Under the pieces are notes generated by a model. That model saw only the letters and a list, made by a program, of their open reading frames with translations. It had not been told where the DNA came from and did no database searches. This document shows positions 9,201 to 15,781 of a DNA stretch of 41,172 bases, one piece after another; position 1 is the stretch's first letter; each line of letters begins with the position of its first letter. The translations under genes were made by a program, and so were the position numbers. Where the stretch lies: assembly GCA_903839535.1 (NCBI GenBank), contig CAIMCT010000397.1, positions 1-41,172 of the forward strand, in the 5' to 3' direction. This DNA is from an uncultured Desulfobacteraceae bacterium. Its GTDB lineage: Bacteria; Desulfobacterota; Desulfobacteria; Desulfobacterales; Desulfatirhabdiaceae.

Positions 9201-12200
9201 AGACGGCTCTCATACGCCGACTCTATCAGGATGATCTGACAATTGCTGTCGGAAATCATGTATTGGATTCTTTGGATCGGGTAATCAGTATCTATGGGCA
9301 AATAAGCGGCCCCGGCTTTTAAAATACCCATAATGGCGATAATTAGTTGCCGGGACCTTCCCAGCATTACGCCTACACAGGTATCGGTCAACGGTAAATC
9401 ATCGTGTCCTTGAAAGCGGGTTCTGAGCATATTAGCCAGCACATTGGCTTCATGATCCAGTTCCCTGTATGTTAGAATCCCATCGGCATCTATAACCGCC
9501 GTGCTATCCGGAAATTGATCCACGGCTCTGGCGAATACATCGGTTAAATGCAGCAAAGACCATTCCTGCACGGGCCGGGACAATGCAGGGGCATTGAAAT
9601 CCACCAGTACCTGCTGCTGCTGGGCTTCGGACAACATCTCCAGTTCATGGATTTTCTTTTGGGGATGGGTGAGGCAATCGGTCAGAAGCCTTTGCCAATG
9701 ATCCGCAACTCGCTGGATCGTATCAGGTGAAAACAGATCCGAGCAATAGGAGAGATTCAAACTTAAGCCATCCAAGCTCTCAATAAATTCAAAGGTCATA
9801 TCAAAACGGCTGGTTCCGGTATCCAACGCTAAATGCTGGATGCTCATATCTTTTGTGGCCGTAGATGTTGGTACATATTGCTGGATGACAACCATCACAT
9901 CAAATACTGGCACCCGGCTTTGATCACGAACCGGCTTCAGCTCATCCACCAATTGATCAAAGGGGTAACGTTGATGCTTGTGGGCCAGAAGAACTGTTTC
10001 TTTGATCTGAGTCGCCAGATCCTCGAATCGCTTCTGGGGGTCAATTGAATCGCGAAGCGTCAGGATGTTGGCGAAAAATCCGACCTGATGCTCCAAATCC
10101 GGATGTGTTCGACCTGAAGCCGCTGTACCCAGGGTAATCTCTGTCTGACCGGTATAGCGATGGAGCAGAACTTTCACAGAGCTGACCAACAGAATGAATG
10201 GCGTGGTCTGATACCTTCCTGCAAGTGTTCTAAGATTCGTAAATACGGACGATTCCAGAGGCAGGCGCAGGGTATGGCCTTTATAAGAAGGCGTAGCCGG
10301 ACGTGGGAAATCCAGAGGAAAATCCAGCGGTTCAGGAAGGGGCAAGAGCTGCGAATGCCAAAACTTTCGGTCCTCGGCATATTGAGAGCCAGCCTCCAAG
10401 CTTTGCTGCCAGAGCGCATAATCCCGGTATTGAATGGACAGGGGAGGCAGATTGGAATGCGATATGCCGATATTTGCTGCATACGCTCTTGTAGCCGGCA
10501 CAAGAGCATCGGCTAAAACAGCCATTTCTTTGGCCAGGATGTCCATGGACCAGGCATCGCAGACAATGTGGTGTGCATGGATAAAGAGAAGGTGCTGGCT
10601 TTTTCCTGTCCGGATCAACATAACCCGAAACAGGGGGCCTGTGGACAGATCAAAAGGTGCAGTGGACAACTGGCGGATCAGGGTTATCGCCGCCTGAACC
10701 GGATTTTCACGGGAGCGCATATCCTCCATTTCCAGTACTGTCTCTGAAGATTGAATGACTTGCCGCGGCTCGCCATCCACCACACGAAACACAGTGCGCA
10801 AGGATTCGTGTCTATCAACTATAAGCTCAAATGCCTGACGTATTAGATTTGGCTCAATTTCGCCATTGAGCCAGAAAGCTCCGGGCATATTATAGGCCGG
10901 TGATTCCGGATTCATGCAATGTAAAACCCATAAACGGCGTTGTGCATGAGATAATGGATAATGGGCCTGAACTGGACCTTGCGTAATTTTATTCAGAACT
11001 TTAGCATCTTTTGATCGCAGCATTTTGGCGATTTCAAAAACTGTGGGATGGGCGAAAATATCCTGCAAACTGATTTCCACACCCATCTCCCGGTGGATGG
11101 CGGAGACCATTCGCATGGCTTTCAGGCTATGACCCCCAAGATCAAAAAAATTTTCATGAATGCCAATGGCAGGACGCTCCAGAATCTGCTGCCAGATTTC
11201 TGCGATTCTGGCCTCGTCTGGTTTGGGAAAATGTGCGGTAGAAGAAATATCTAATGGGGAGCCGCACTGGGGTGCGGCGGTCCCAGGAGAAAGGGCATCA
11301 CAAGGAATACCTGATGGTGGAGAAAAATGGACATCTGTTGTAAGAGCAATTTGCCGGGGATCGGGCAATGCTTTTTTATTGATCTTGCCGTTTGGTGTCA
11401 GAGGCAAGCGCTCCATCTGAACAAAATGAGATGGTATCATATAATCCGGAACAAGTTGACGCAAGAACTCTCGCAAAGCCGGTATGATAGAACGCTGCCC
11501 GCTTTCCGATTCCTGTAGCGCCGGCATCTTGCCGGAAACGAGGGAATGAGAGTACACCAGATAAGCCGCCAGCTCAGGGCCGGTCACTGATCCGGTCCAG
11601 GCAATCACGACCGCATCCCGTATTGGCACACCCGGAAACTGCTTGATATGGCTTTCTATGTCTCCGGTTTCAATACGGTATCCGCGAATTTTTACCTGGT
11701 CGTCGCGCCTGCCCAGACATACCAGCGTACCATCGGGTTGCCAGTACCCAAAATCACCAGTTTTATACAACCGCTTGCCCGGCTCAAACGGATGCTCAAT
11801 AAAAGCCGCCGCGGTCTGCTCCGGCAATTCGAAATAGCCTTGGGCCAGACCCTTTCCAGCGATACATATCTCACCTACTGATCCGATGGGCATCAGGTCC
11901 AGATCCCGCGATAGAACATACACCTGTTCGTTTTTTAAGGGCGATCCAATATTAACGGGGTTTAGGATCGAGGGTCGAGGAGTTGTCAGGGGCGGAACAT
12001 TTTTCGCCCCTATCTCGCCCGTCTCCTCTCGTCTCTCGCTACTCATCAACTGCTGGCTCATGGACCAGATCGTGGCCTCGGTAGGACCGTACACATTAAA
12101 TACCCTGACACTGTCAAAGATCGGCTGAATCCGCTCAAACAAGTCGAGTGGAAGCGGCTCGCCGCCAATCAAAAGAACCTGCAATTGGCGTAAAGCGGCG

Positions 12201-14449
12201 GGAATGCCTGAAGATACAGGATTCTCATTTTCCAGCAGCAACCTGAGGCGCGATGGTGTAAGCTGTAAGGCGGTAATTTCCTGTTCTTGAATGATGTCCA
12301 GAATGCGCTTAGGTTCCCGGATTTCGGCTTCCGGAGAGATCACCACTGTTAGACCAGTCATAAGGCTATTAAGAATTTCCAGTACCGAAATGTCAAAGGA
12401 AATTGTGGTCAGGGCCAGTATCCGGTCCATAGGTTTGAACCCAAACACAGCCGTCATGTTAGCGTTAAAGCTAACCACGTTCTGGTGGGTTACTACGACA
12501 CCTTTGGGCTGTCCGGTCGATCCGGAGGTGTACATCACATAAGCAGGGTCGAGGGCCGAGGGCCGAGGGGTTGTCAGGGGCGAAAAATTTTTCACCCCTA
12601 TCTCGCCCATCGTCCCTTGCTCATCGTCACTCACTGTTTCGGACAGGGCTGCGTCCAGAAAACACACGGCAGTCCCTTCAGGAATGGCGATTCGGGGCGG
12701 AACGGATGAACTTAGGTGGTTGGCCTGGGTGAGCAGCACCTTGCAGCGGCTGTTTGTTAAAATAGCGTCCACACGCTTTTGTGGAAAAGCCGGATCGATG
12801 GGAATATATGCGGCACCGGTGTATAAAATTCCCAAAATAGCAGCAACCATATTTTCGCTGCGATCCAGTAACACACCAACGCGATCTTTGGGTAGAACAC
12901 CGGCAGCCTGTAAATGAGATCCGATTCTTGCCGCCCGAAGATGCAAAATGGAATATGTCAGGGATTGGCCATTGCTTATGATTGCCGGAGCATCTGGCCT
13001 GAGGGCTGCCTGGGACTCAAATACATCCACAATGGACTGATTCTGAGGATACGGCCAATCAGTTTGATTGAACACTGTCATCAACTGGTTTTTCTCGGAT
13101 TCGGATAAGATGGATATTCTCTTGACATCAATGCCTGGATTTTCCTTGGTTTTGTATGCCAGAACAGATGTTATCATTTCGCGTAGATGATGTTGGATGG
13201 CTTCGATCTGATCAACCGAATACACCCTTGCATTAAAGCGAAATGTGAACCTGATCTGCTCCCCCGGACCAACGGCGATTTCCAGGGGATAGTGGGTCTG
13301 TTCAATGTTTTCGTAGTGTTCAAGTATCAACCGGTCGCTTTGCTCCGGTTGCACTGCTGCCTGTTCAAAGGAATACCTGGAGATATTTGGGTCAAAGGTC
13401 AGTATATGGTCAAACAATCCTTGTTTCAAATGGCTGTTGGCTTGAATATCTGCAAGAGGAAAAAAATGATGTTTCATCCCGGAAGCCATCTGATTCATAA
13501 GCTCTGTCAGAATTTCTGAAAAAAGGCGGTGGCTGGGGGCATGGACCCTTAGTGGCACAGTATTGATAAACAGCCCCACGATATGTTCGACACCTGCAAT
13601 TTCATAAGGCCGACCGGATACGACAATACCAAAAACCACATCTTCCACATCATTGGTTTTTGCCAGCAAAACGGCCCATAGAGCCTGTACCACGATATTC
13701 AGGGTTACCCTGTTTTGGCTAGCCAACTGGCGCAGAGCACAGGTCGTGTCAGCATCCAGAAACATCGAAAAGGTTTTTAGATCATAAGCCTGGGTGGAGG
13801 CTTGTTTCGGAAACGTGGCGAGTTGATCATAACCTTCCAGATAGTTTTTCCAGAATTCGCGGGAGGTGTTCCTGTCCCGTTTTTCCAACCACTCTACAAA
13901 GGTCCGAAATGCTTCCGGTTTCGGAAGGTTTGGATCATTTTGATTGATCTGTCCGCTATAAAGGGCCATTAACTCTTGCTGAAGGATGGGCAAACACCAC
14001 CCGTCCATGATGATGTGGTGAAAACTCCAGACCACACGGAATACAGCATCCCCGGTCTGCAAGACCCGCAGTCGCATCAATACATCACGGGACAGGTCAA
14101 ACGGCGTGCTGCGATCTTTTTGTAGCACGTTCTTAATGGCTTTATGCTGCATTGCTGGATTCATGCTGCGCAGATCCTGGAAAGAGAGATTCAATCGCCT
14201 GTGTTTCAGCACGAACTGAAGCGGTTTGGGTACATGACGATGAATAAAAACCGTGCGCAGAACATCGTGGCGCTGAATCAACTGGTTCCACGCAGTTTCA
14301 AACGCCCCGACATCCAATGCGCCACGAAGGCAATAGGTAATCTGCTGCAAATAGGCTAATGAATTCGGTTCATAAAGGGCGTGAAAAAACAGTCCTTCCT
14401 GCATCGGCGTCAGCGGATAAACTTCTTGAAGATTTTCTTTGCTCAGCAT
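6224..14449 (-). CDS. Dimodular nonribosomal peptide synthetase with terminal thioester reductase (C-A-PCP-C-A-PCP-R)
   Basis: The product has 2741 residues. The chosen start is ATG 14449, preceded by GAGGG at 8 nt; a TTG at 14464 is in frame. Domains in order: C1 (YPLTPMQEGLFFH, HHIIMDGW near 150), A1 (YTSGSTGQPKG near 640, NVYGPTEATIW), PCP1 (LGGHSLKAM near 1110), C2 (HAQRRLWVLH, HHIVCDAW near 1300), A2 (YTSGSTGQPKG near 1815, NAYGPTEASVC), PCP2 (WGGNSLKAI near 2235), and a reductase with TGASGFLGAF near 2330 and catalytic YDQSK near 2560. Pocket residues aligned by eye to GrsA read D-I-L-Q-L-G-V-I-W-K in A1 (glycine type) and D-A-S-T-I-A-A-V-C-K in A2 (Tyr/Phe type). A terminal R domain releases an aldehyde or alcohol with NAD(P)H. 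The leading C domain implies an acyl or peptidyl donor not seen here. Many palindromic repeats sit in frame within linkers. Domain calls are firm; substrate calls are inference. Confidence 0.96.
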   Translation of the reverse strand: MLSKENLQEVYPLTPMQEGLFFHALYEPNSLAYLQQITYCLRGALDVGAFETAWNQLIQRHDVLRTVFIHRHVPKPLQFVLKHRRLNLSFQDLRSMNPAMQHKAIKNVLQKDRSTPFDLSRDVLMRLRVLQTGDAVFRVVWSFHHIIMDGWCLPILQQELMALYSGQINQNDPNLPKPEAFRTFVEWLEKRDRNTSREFWKNYLEGYDQLATFPKQASTQAYDLKTFSMFLDADTTCALRQLASQNRVTLNIVVQALWAVLLAKTNDVEDVVFGIVVSGRPYEIAGVEHIVGLFINTVPLRVHAPSHRLFSEILTELMNQMASGMKHHFFPLADIQANSHLKQGLFDHILTFDPNISRYSFEQAAVQPEQSDRLILEHYENIEQTHYPLEIAVGPGEQIRFTFRFNARVYSVDQIEAIQHHLREMITSVLAYKTKENPGIDVKRISILSESEKNQLMTVFNQTDWPYPQNQSIVDVFESQAALRPDAPAIISNGQSLTYSILHLRAARIGSHLQAAGVLPKDRVGVLLDRSENMVAAILGILYTGAAYIPIDPAFPQKRVDAILTNSRCKVLLTQANHLSSSVPPRIAIPEGTAVCFLDAALSETVSDDEQGTMGEIGVKNFSPLTTPRPSALDPAYVMYTSGSTGQPKGVVVTHQNVVSFNANMTAVFGFKPMDRILALTTISFDISVLEILNSLMTGLTVVISPEAEIREPKRILDIIQEQEITALQLTPSRLRLLLENENPVSSGIPAALRQLQVLLIGGEPLPLDLFERIQPIFDSVRVFNVYGPTEATIWSMSQQLMSSERREETGEIGAKNVPPLTTPRPSILNPVNIGSPLKNEQVYVLSRDLDLMPIGSVGEICIAGKGLAQGYFELPEQTAAAFIEHPFEPGKRLYKTGDFGYWQPDGTLVCLGRRDDQVKIRGYRIETGDIESHIKQFPGVPIRDAVVIAWTGSVTGPELAAYLVYSHSLVSGKMPALQESESGQRSIIPALREFLRQLVPDYMIPSHFVQMERLPLTPNGKINKKALPDPRQIALTTDVHFSPPSGIPCDALSPGTAAPQCGSPLDISSTAHFPKPDEARIAEIWQQILERPAIGIHENFFDLGGHSLKAMRMVSAIHREMGVEISLQDIFAHPTVFEIAKMLRSKDAKVLNKITQGPVQAHYPLSHAQRRLWVLHCMNPESPAYNMPGAFWLNGEIEPNLIRQAFELIVDRHESLRTVFRVVDGEPRQVIQSSETVLEMEDMRSRENPVQAAITLIRQLSTAPFDLSTGPLFRVMLIRTGKSQHLLFIHAHHIVCDAWSMDILAKEMAVLADALVPATRAYAANIGISHSNLPPLSIQYRDYALWQQSLEAGSQYAEDRKFWHSQLLPLPEPLDFPLDFPRPATPSYKGHTLRLPLESSVFTNLRTLAGRYQTTPFILLVSSVKVLLHRYTGQTEITLGTAASGRTHPDLEHQVGFFANILTLRDSIDPQKRFEDLATQIKETVLLAHKHQRYPFDQLVDELKPVRDQSRVPVFDVMVVIQQYVPTSTATKDMSIQHLALDTGTSRFDMTFEFIESLDGLSLNLSYCSDLFSPDTIQRVADHWQRLLTDCLTHPQKKIHELEMLSEAQQQQVLVDFNAPALSRPVQEWSLLHLTDVFARAVDQFPDSTAVIDADGILTYRELDHEANVLANMLRTRFQGHDDLPLTDTCVGVMLGRSRQLIIAIMGILKAGAAYLPIDTDYPIQRIQYMISDSNCQIILIESAYESRLPPFPHIQTLRIPESILSADQLGTEPETTQHILLGRHHPGSAAPQCCQSSKLRQSHDLMYVIYTSGSTGQPKGVMIQHDGFLNMIQTQIDVFGILPHDRVLQFASPGFDASLSEIFMALLCGAAVVMIPDAVIRDPYTFLRFMADYRVTVATLPPAYLHVLPRVNMSPLRVLITAGEAAITEDLIFHSRARTVFNAYGPTEASVCAAIYRLDSNALVAATRASANTEAGDIPIGQPLPGAPVYLLAKGYSGALVSAMGSEDKPAIPIGVSGEICIAGIGLARGYMNRPDLTAEKFISHPYLHSQRLYRSGDMGKWRADGQLVFLGRIDDQIKIRGFRIEPNEIASVLRSHPQVKDAAVMKWSPDGKTDELLAFVQFVMDTGRLLQTVGAGLNASPPLQNYLAERLPRYCLPDRIIPVDMLQLTPSGKIDRQALLAVAAKSESRKQYQVAAPSNDLEKILLEAFSSVLGKKELNKEADFFDWGGNSLKAIRLSTLLCEQLKQEIPVRMIFLHPTVAQLAAMLHNEEQGAVKGNQIVAPCQEIHGPGPESDSQLLDASFTPPPWPQSWPDSRAIFLTGASGFLGAFLLAELLEQTNAKLYCLVRCSRPEDGMARLISKLKTVDLWHPEYEKRIAPIPGDLAKPWFGLDPRAFSELGQRLDMIYHNGALVDFLQPYQRLRAENVLGTQTILNLATIGPAKRLHFVSTLSVFPKQGQGLTTVHSPSQREGAGGRAIGWHDGISPLPTSPRWGEGSERLQGLSNEGRDKDEGRVSGEKSFASNDTVFDARIDEQDPPAHWTGLETGYDQSKWAAEKLVLAARDKGLAVTIFRPGRITGHSQSGLSDPQSLFVRSLRGYIELNMVSDRYADEDMTPVDFAAKALVVLSLKPDAIGKIFHLINPHPMPAPLILSCLQQAGYKLDIVPDSQWRERMVAKLEMQPHNPLYPFLPLIKELPASLSVQRFGCSNTLKYLAGTGVVCPPADAALFRTYLKYITE
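6874..6936. repeat. Diverged copy of the TTTTTCGCCCCTATCTCGCCC repeat inside the NRPS reductase domain
   Basis: The forward text GAAAGATTTTTCGCC, ACTCGCCCTTCGTC and CTCGTTACTCA follows the same order as the copies at 11982-12050 and 12570-12640. In protein it contributes the low-complexity EGRVSGEKSFASND region of the reductase domain, directly adjoining the 116-bp element to its right. It is more degenerate than the two adenylation-domain copies. Confidence 0.6.
6931..7066. mobile_element. 116-bp palindromic element (6941-7056) flanked by a 10-bp direct repeat, inside the NRPS reductase domain
   Basis: TCAATCCTTG occurs at 6931-6940 and again at 7057-7066. Between them is an inverted-repeat element with CGTTCA near one end (6945) and TGAACG near the other (7047-7052), and two oppositely oriented CCCTCCCCCCAGCGGGGGGA-type cores. 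Element plus one direct repeat is 126 bp, exactly 42 codons, so the reading frame survives. It encodes peptides such as SPSQREGAGG and PLPTSPRWGEG, which have no place in a reductase fold. The core matches the intergenic element at 4247-4350. This is best read as an in-frame insertion with target-site duplication. Confidence 0.78.
8011..8044. repeat. GTAGGGGC...GCCCCTAC-type palindrome in the A2 domain tail
   Basis: The arms GCAGGGGGGGGCTGGC and AGGCCTGCCCCTAC form an imperfect inverted repeat. In the protein it gives QTVGAGLNASPPL between the A8 and A10 regions of the second adenylation domain, where other NRPSs have a short loop. Related palindromes lie at 15522-15549 and 22402-22431. Confidence 0.6.
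8435..8452. repeat. Half copy of the ACGCTCTTGT palindrome in the A2 domain
   Basis: The forward text AGCCGATACAAGAGCGCC matches one arm and loop of the palindrome at 8536-8562. In protein it lies in the expanded loop YSGALVSAMGSEDKPA, just before the GEICIAG motif of A2. The single arm suggests a decayed copy. Confidence 0.45.
8536..8562. repeat. Perfect 27-bp palindrome ACGCTCTTGT-N7-ACAAGAGCGT in the A2 domain
   Basis: Two perfect 10-bp arms surround the loop GGCGGCT. The element encodes ALVAATRASA in the loop after the YGPTEASVC motif of the second adenylation domain. Copies occur at 10483-10509 (9 of 10 arm bases, loop near-inverted) and as half copies at 8435-8452 and 15566-15586. Confidence 0.8.
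9062..9087. repeat. GCCGCACTGGGGTGCGGC-type palindrome, copy 1, before the A3 motif of A2
   Basis: The forward text GCAGCACTGGGGTGCGGCG, followed by CTCCCGG, repeats at 11261-11287 with few changes. It encodes PGSAAPQC in the loop preceding YVIYTSGSTG of the second adenylation domain. The core can pair as GC(A/C)GCA with TGCGGC around a CTGGGG loop. Confidence 0.65.
10483..10509. repeat. ACGCTCTTGT palindrome, copy 2, in condensation domain C2
   Basis: The arms ACGCTCTTGT and ACAAGAGCAT (9 of 10 complementary) flank the loop AGCCGGC. The repeat encodes VPATRAYAA in a loop of C2 between the HHxxxD motif and the QYRDYALWQ motif, where typical C domains carry a shorter linker. Confidence 0.75.
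11261..11287. repeat. GCCGCACTGGGGTGCGGC palindrome, copy 2, in the A1-PCP1 linker
   Basis: The stem GCCGCA/TGCGGC with loop CTGGGG is followed by GGTCCCAGG. It encodes PGTAAPQCGSP in the linker between adenylation domain 1 and its carrier protein. It shares the AAPQC peptide with copy 1 at 9062-9087, so both are read in the same frame and orientation. Confidence 0.7.
11967..12050. repeat. In-frame repeat encoding GEIGAKNVPPLTTPRPS in A1 (between motifs A5 and A6)
   Basis: Bases 11982-12020 match 12570-12608 at 36 of 39 positions. They are preceded in both copies by GGGTCGAGG-type text and followed by a CTCGTCTCTCGCTACTC-type tail. The translated insert lies in a loop of the first adenylation domain after NVYGPTEATIW. 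The related but diverged copy is at 6874-6936. Confidence 0.82.
12546..12640. repeat. In-frame repeat encoding GEIGVKNFSPLTTPRPS in A1 (before motif A3)
   Basis: This is the partner of 11967-12050; the 39-bp core at 12570-12608 differs at 3 positions. It is a second insertion in the same adenylation domain, placed just before YVMYTSGSTG. Both copies are read in the same frame and give nearly the same peptide. That argues for a duplicated mobile unit rather than ancestral domain sequence. Confidence 0.82.
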
Positions 14450-14514
14450 TATGTCTGCCCTCAATAATTAATTCAGATGGATGGCCATGATAAAAGAGAA
14501 ACCGCGAATATGTG

Positions 14515-14553
14515 TTACCGTGAAAATACTTTTAAACCACGAAACACACGAAA
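14515..14553. repeat. 39-bp direct repeat flanking the PPTase gene, copy 1
   Basis: TTACCGTGAAAATACTTTTA, continuing into AAACCACGAAACACACGAAA, matches 15480-15518 at 37 of 39 positions in the same orientation. The pair brackets the PPTase gene and its 3' repeat. The CACGAAA-type motif is a common dispersed repeat, so mobility is only one explanation. Confidence 0.78.
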
Positions 14554-14561
14554 ATTTTCAT

Positions 14562-14640
14562 TAAATCCCCCTCGCTCCCCCTTTTCCATAGGGGGAAGTA
14601 GCTTTTTCATATGTGGATTGATCGAATTTTAGAAAGATAC
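14562..14640. repeat. CCCCCTTTTCC repeat with shared tail, downstream of the PPTase gene
   Basis: Bases 14562-14600 match the right arm of the element at 6081-6173. Bases 14608-14639 match 6182-6213 at 28 of 32 positions (CATATGTGGATTGATCGAAT onward). The copy ends 9 nt from the PPTase stop; the other ends 10 nt from the NRPS stop. The two genes thus share a duplicated 3' flank. Confidence 0.75.
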
Positions 14641-14648
14641 GTTTATTG

Positions 14649-15257
14649 TTAAATGTTTAAGGGTTGCCGTTCAGACACTAACCACCCTGAAATATCCTGA
14701 ACCATCCACTGGACAACTGGATGAGCAAGGATGGCGGCGATGTGGCCGTTGAAATAATAGTGTTCGACATCAAACTCCTGTTGTTTGTAAGACAGCATAA
14801 GATGATGGTCATCCACAATCTTGATGACACGGCACAGGGAAAGCGCTTTCAGTCCGATCCCAACGGATTTCAACACAGATTCCTTGGCTGTCCAGTAACG
14901 TAAAAACAGCAGATCGCTTACCGACTCTCCCAGTTTCCATTCCGCATCATCCGCCGTCATACGATAAAGCCCTGGGGCGCAGGGTCTGATTTTCTCGACA
15001 TCCATACCAATTGGAAAATCAGCCACAACCCCGGCCACATAGTCCGTTTTATGAGCAAGAGACCAGAAATAACCTCCAACCGGAAGCGGCGCGCCTTCCG
15101 GAGATTTCATCAACTCGCCAAGTTTGACACCACTTTGATTCGCCGAAAGCTGTACAGCCTGGCGGGCAAGGCTGCTCAACTGGAGAACCTTGTCTCTGCC
15201 CCGCAATTGGCGATCAGCTTCAGGAACCGCCACAATGAATGGGTAAATAGTTTTCAT
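14649..15257 (-). CDS. Sfp-type 4'-phosphopantetheinyl transferase
   Basis: The enzyme moves phosphopantetheine from CoA to the conserved Ser of carrier proteins and so activates both PCP domains of the adjacent NRPS. The 202-residue product shows the family blocks: PVGGYFWSLAHKTDYVAGVV, GMDVEKIRP (metal-binding Asp and Glu) and FLRYWTAKESVLKSVGIGL (WxxKES). The ATG at 15257 follows GGCAGGTTGAAAT. It is the first gene of the minus-strand biosynthetic set, about 200 bp upstream of the NRPS. It is bracketed by a 39-bp direct repeat and carries the same 3' flank repeat as the NRPS. Confidence 0.93.
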   Translation of the reverse strand: MKTIYPFIVAVPEADRQLRGRDKVLQLSSLARQAVQLSANQSGVKLGELMKSPEGAPLPVGGYFWSLAHKTDYVAGVVADFPIGMDVEKIRPCAPGLYRMTADDAEWKLGESVSDLLFLRYWTAKESVLKSVGIGLKALSLCRVIKIVDDHHLMLSYKQQEFDVEHYYFNGHIAAILAHPVVQWMVQDISGWLVSERQPLNI

Positions 15258-15479
15258 ATTTCAACCTGCCCTCTTGGCGGCATACGGCAGTTATGAGTAA
15301 TAATTGTTAGAGATGAGTTCAAAAACCCGACAGTTCGTTCATGGCTTTATCAACAATTTGAACTGACAATACCCTGATTAACTCTCGATGTAAAGACCAT
15401 CATCTTTCAACACCGCTTCCTTGCGTCAAGGATATACCGGTTTTTCACTTCTCAATGAACAACAAATTGCTGCATCCAT

Positions 15480-15518
15480 TTACCATGAAAATACTTTTAA
15501 ACCACGAAAGACACGAAA
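15480..15518. repeat. 39-bp direct repeat flanking the PPTase gene, copy 2
   Basis: TTACCATGAAAATACTTTTA and the following AAACCACGAAAGACACGAAA differ from 14515-14553 at two positions. With copy 1 it marks a 965-bp unit holding the PPTase gene. Confidence 0.78.
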
Positions 15519-15521
15519 CAA

Positions 15522-15549
15522 GTAAGGGCGACCGGCCGGTCGCCCCTAC
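15522..15549. repeat. 28-bp palindrome GTAAGGGCGACCGG-CCGGTCGCCCCTAC
   Basis: The two 14-base halves are complementary except for one A/C position. It belongs to the same GTAGGGGC...GCCCCTAC class seen inside the NRPS (8011-8044) and inside the unknown gene at 22402-22431. Here it is intergenic. Confidence 0.75.
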
Positions 15550-15669
15550 CGCCTTTGCGTGAGAAACGCTCTTGTGTCCGCTACCAGTTTTATATATTTT
15601 GGTCATTCATGGGGTGCCATAGACCATGCCATGAGCGTTTATAGCATTTATGTTTTCCAGCTTTACGGA

Positions 15670-15698
15670 TTGACAAGAGAAATCATTTTTTCTATAAG
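15670..15698 (+). promoter_or_regulatory. Sigma-70 promoter of ppdK
   Basis: TTGACA at 15670-15675, a 17-bp spacer, and TATAAG at 15693-15698. It is a near-consensus housekeeping promoter 83 bp upstream of the chosen ppdK start and points to the right. Confidence 0.75.
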
Positions 15699-15781
15699 TA
15701 GATGTTAATGAACCAGCGAGTGATTCACCCCATCCACCACAAATGACATCCTACAATTTACCAGAAAAGAGGCAAGAAAAG

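Larger units (their letters stand above)
15258..15669. other. Intergenic spacer between PPTase and ppdK, rich in dispersed repeats
   Basis: No convincing gene is seen in either strand. It holds the second 39-bp CACGAAA repeat (15480-15518), a near-perfect palindrome GTAAGGGCGACCGG/CCGGTCGCCCCTAC (15522-15549), and a half copy of the ACGCTCTTGT repeat (15566-15586). These three repeat classes also occur in or beside the NRPS. Both divergent transcription units must start in this spacer and the next 110 bp. Confidence 0.6.

Noticed and set aside
6081-15586. The GC-rich palindromes as a CRISPR array
   Set aside because: Copies are dispersed, differ in spacing, are often inside coding sequence and lack regular spacers; no cas genes are present.
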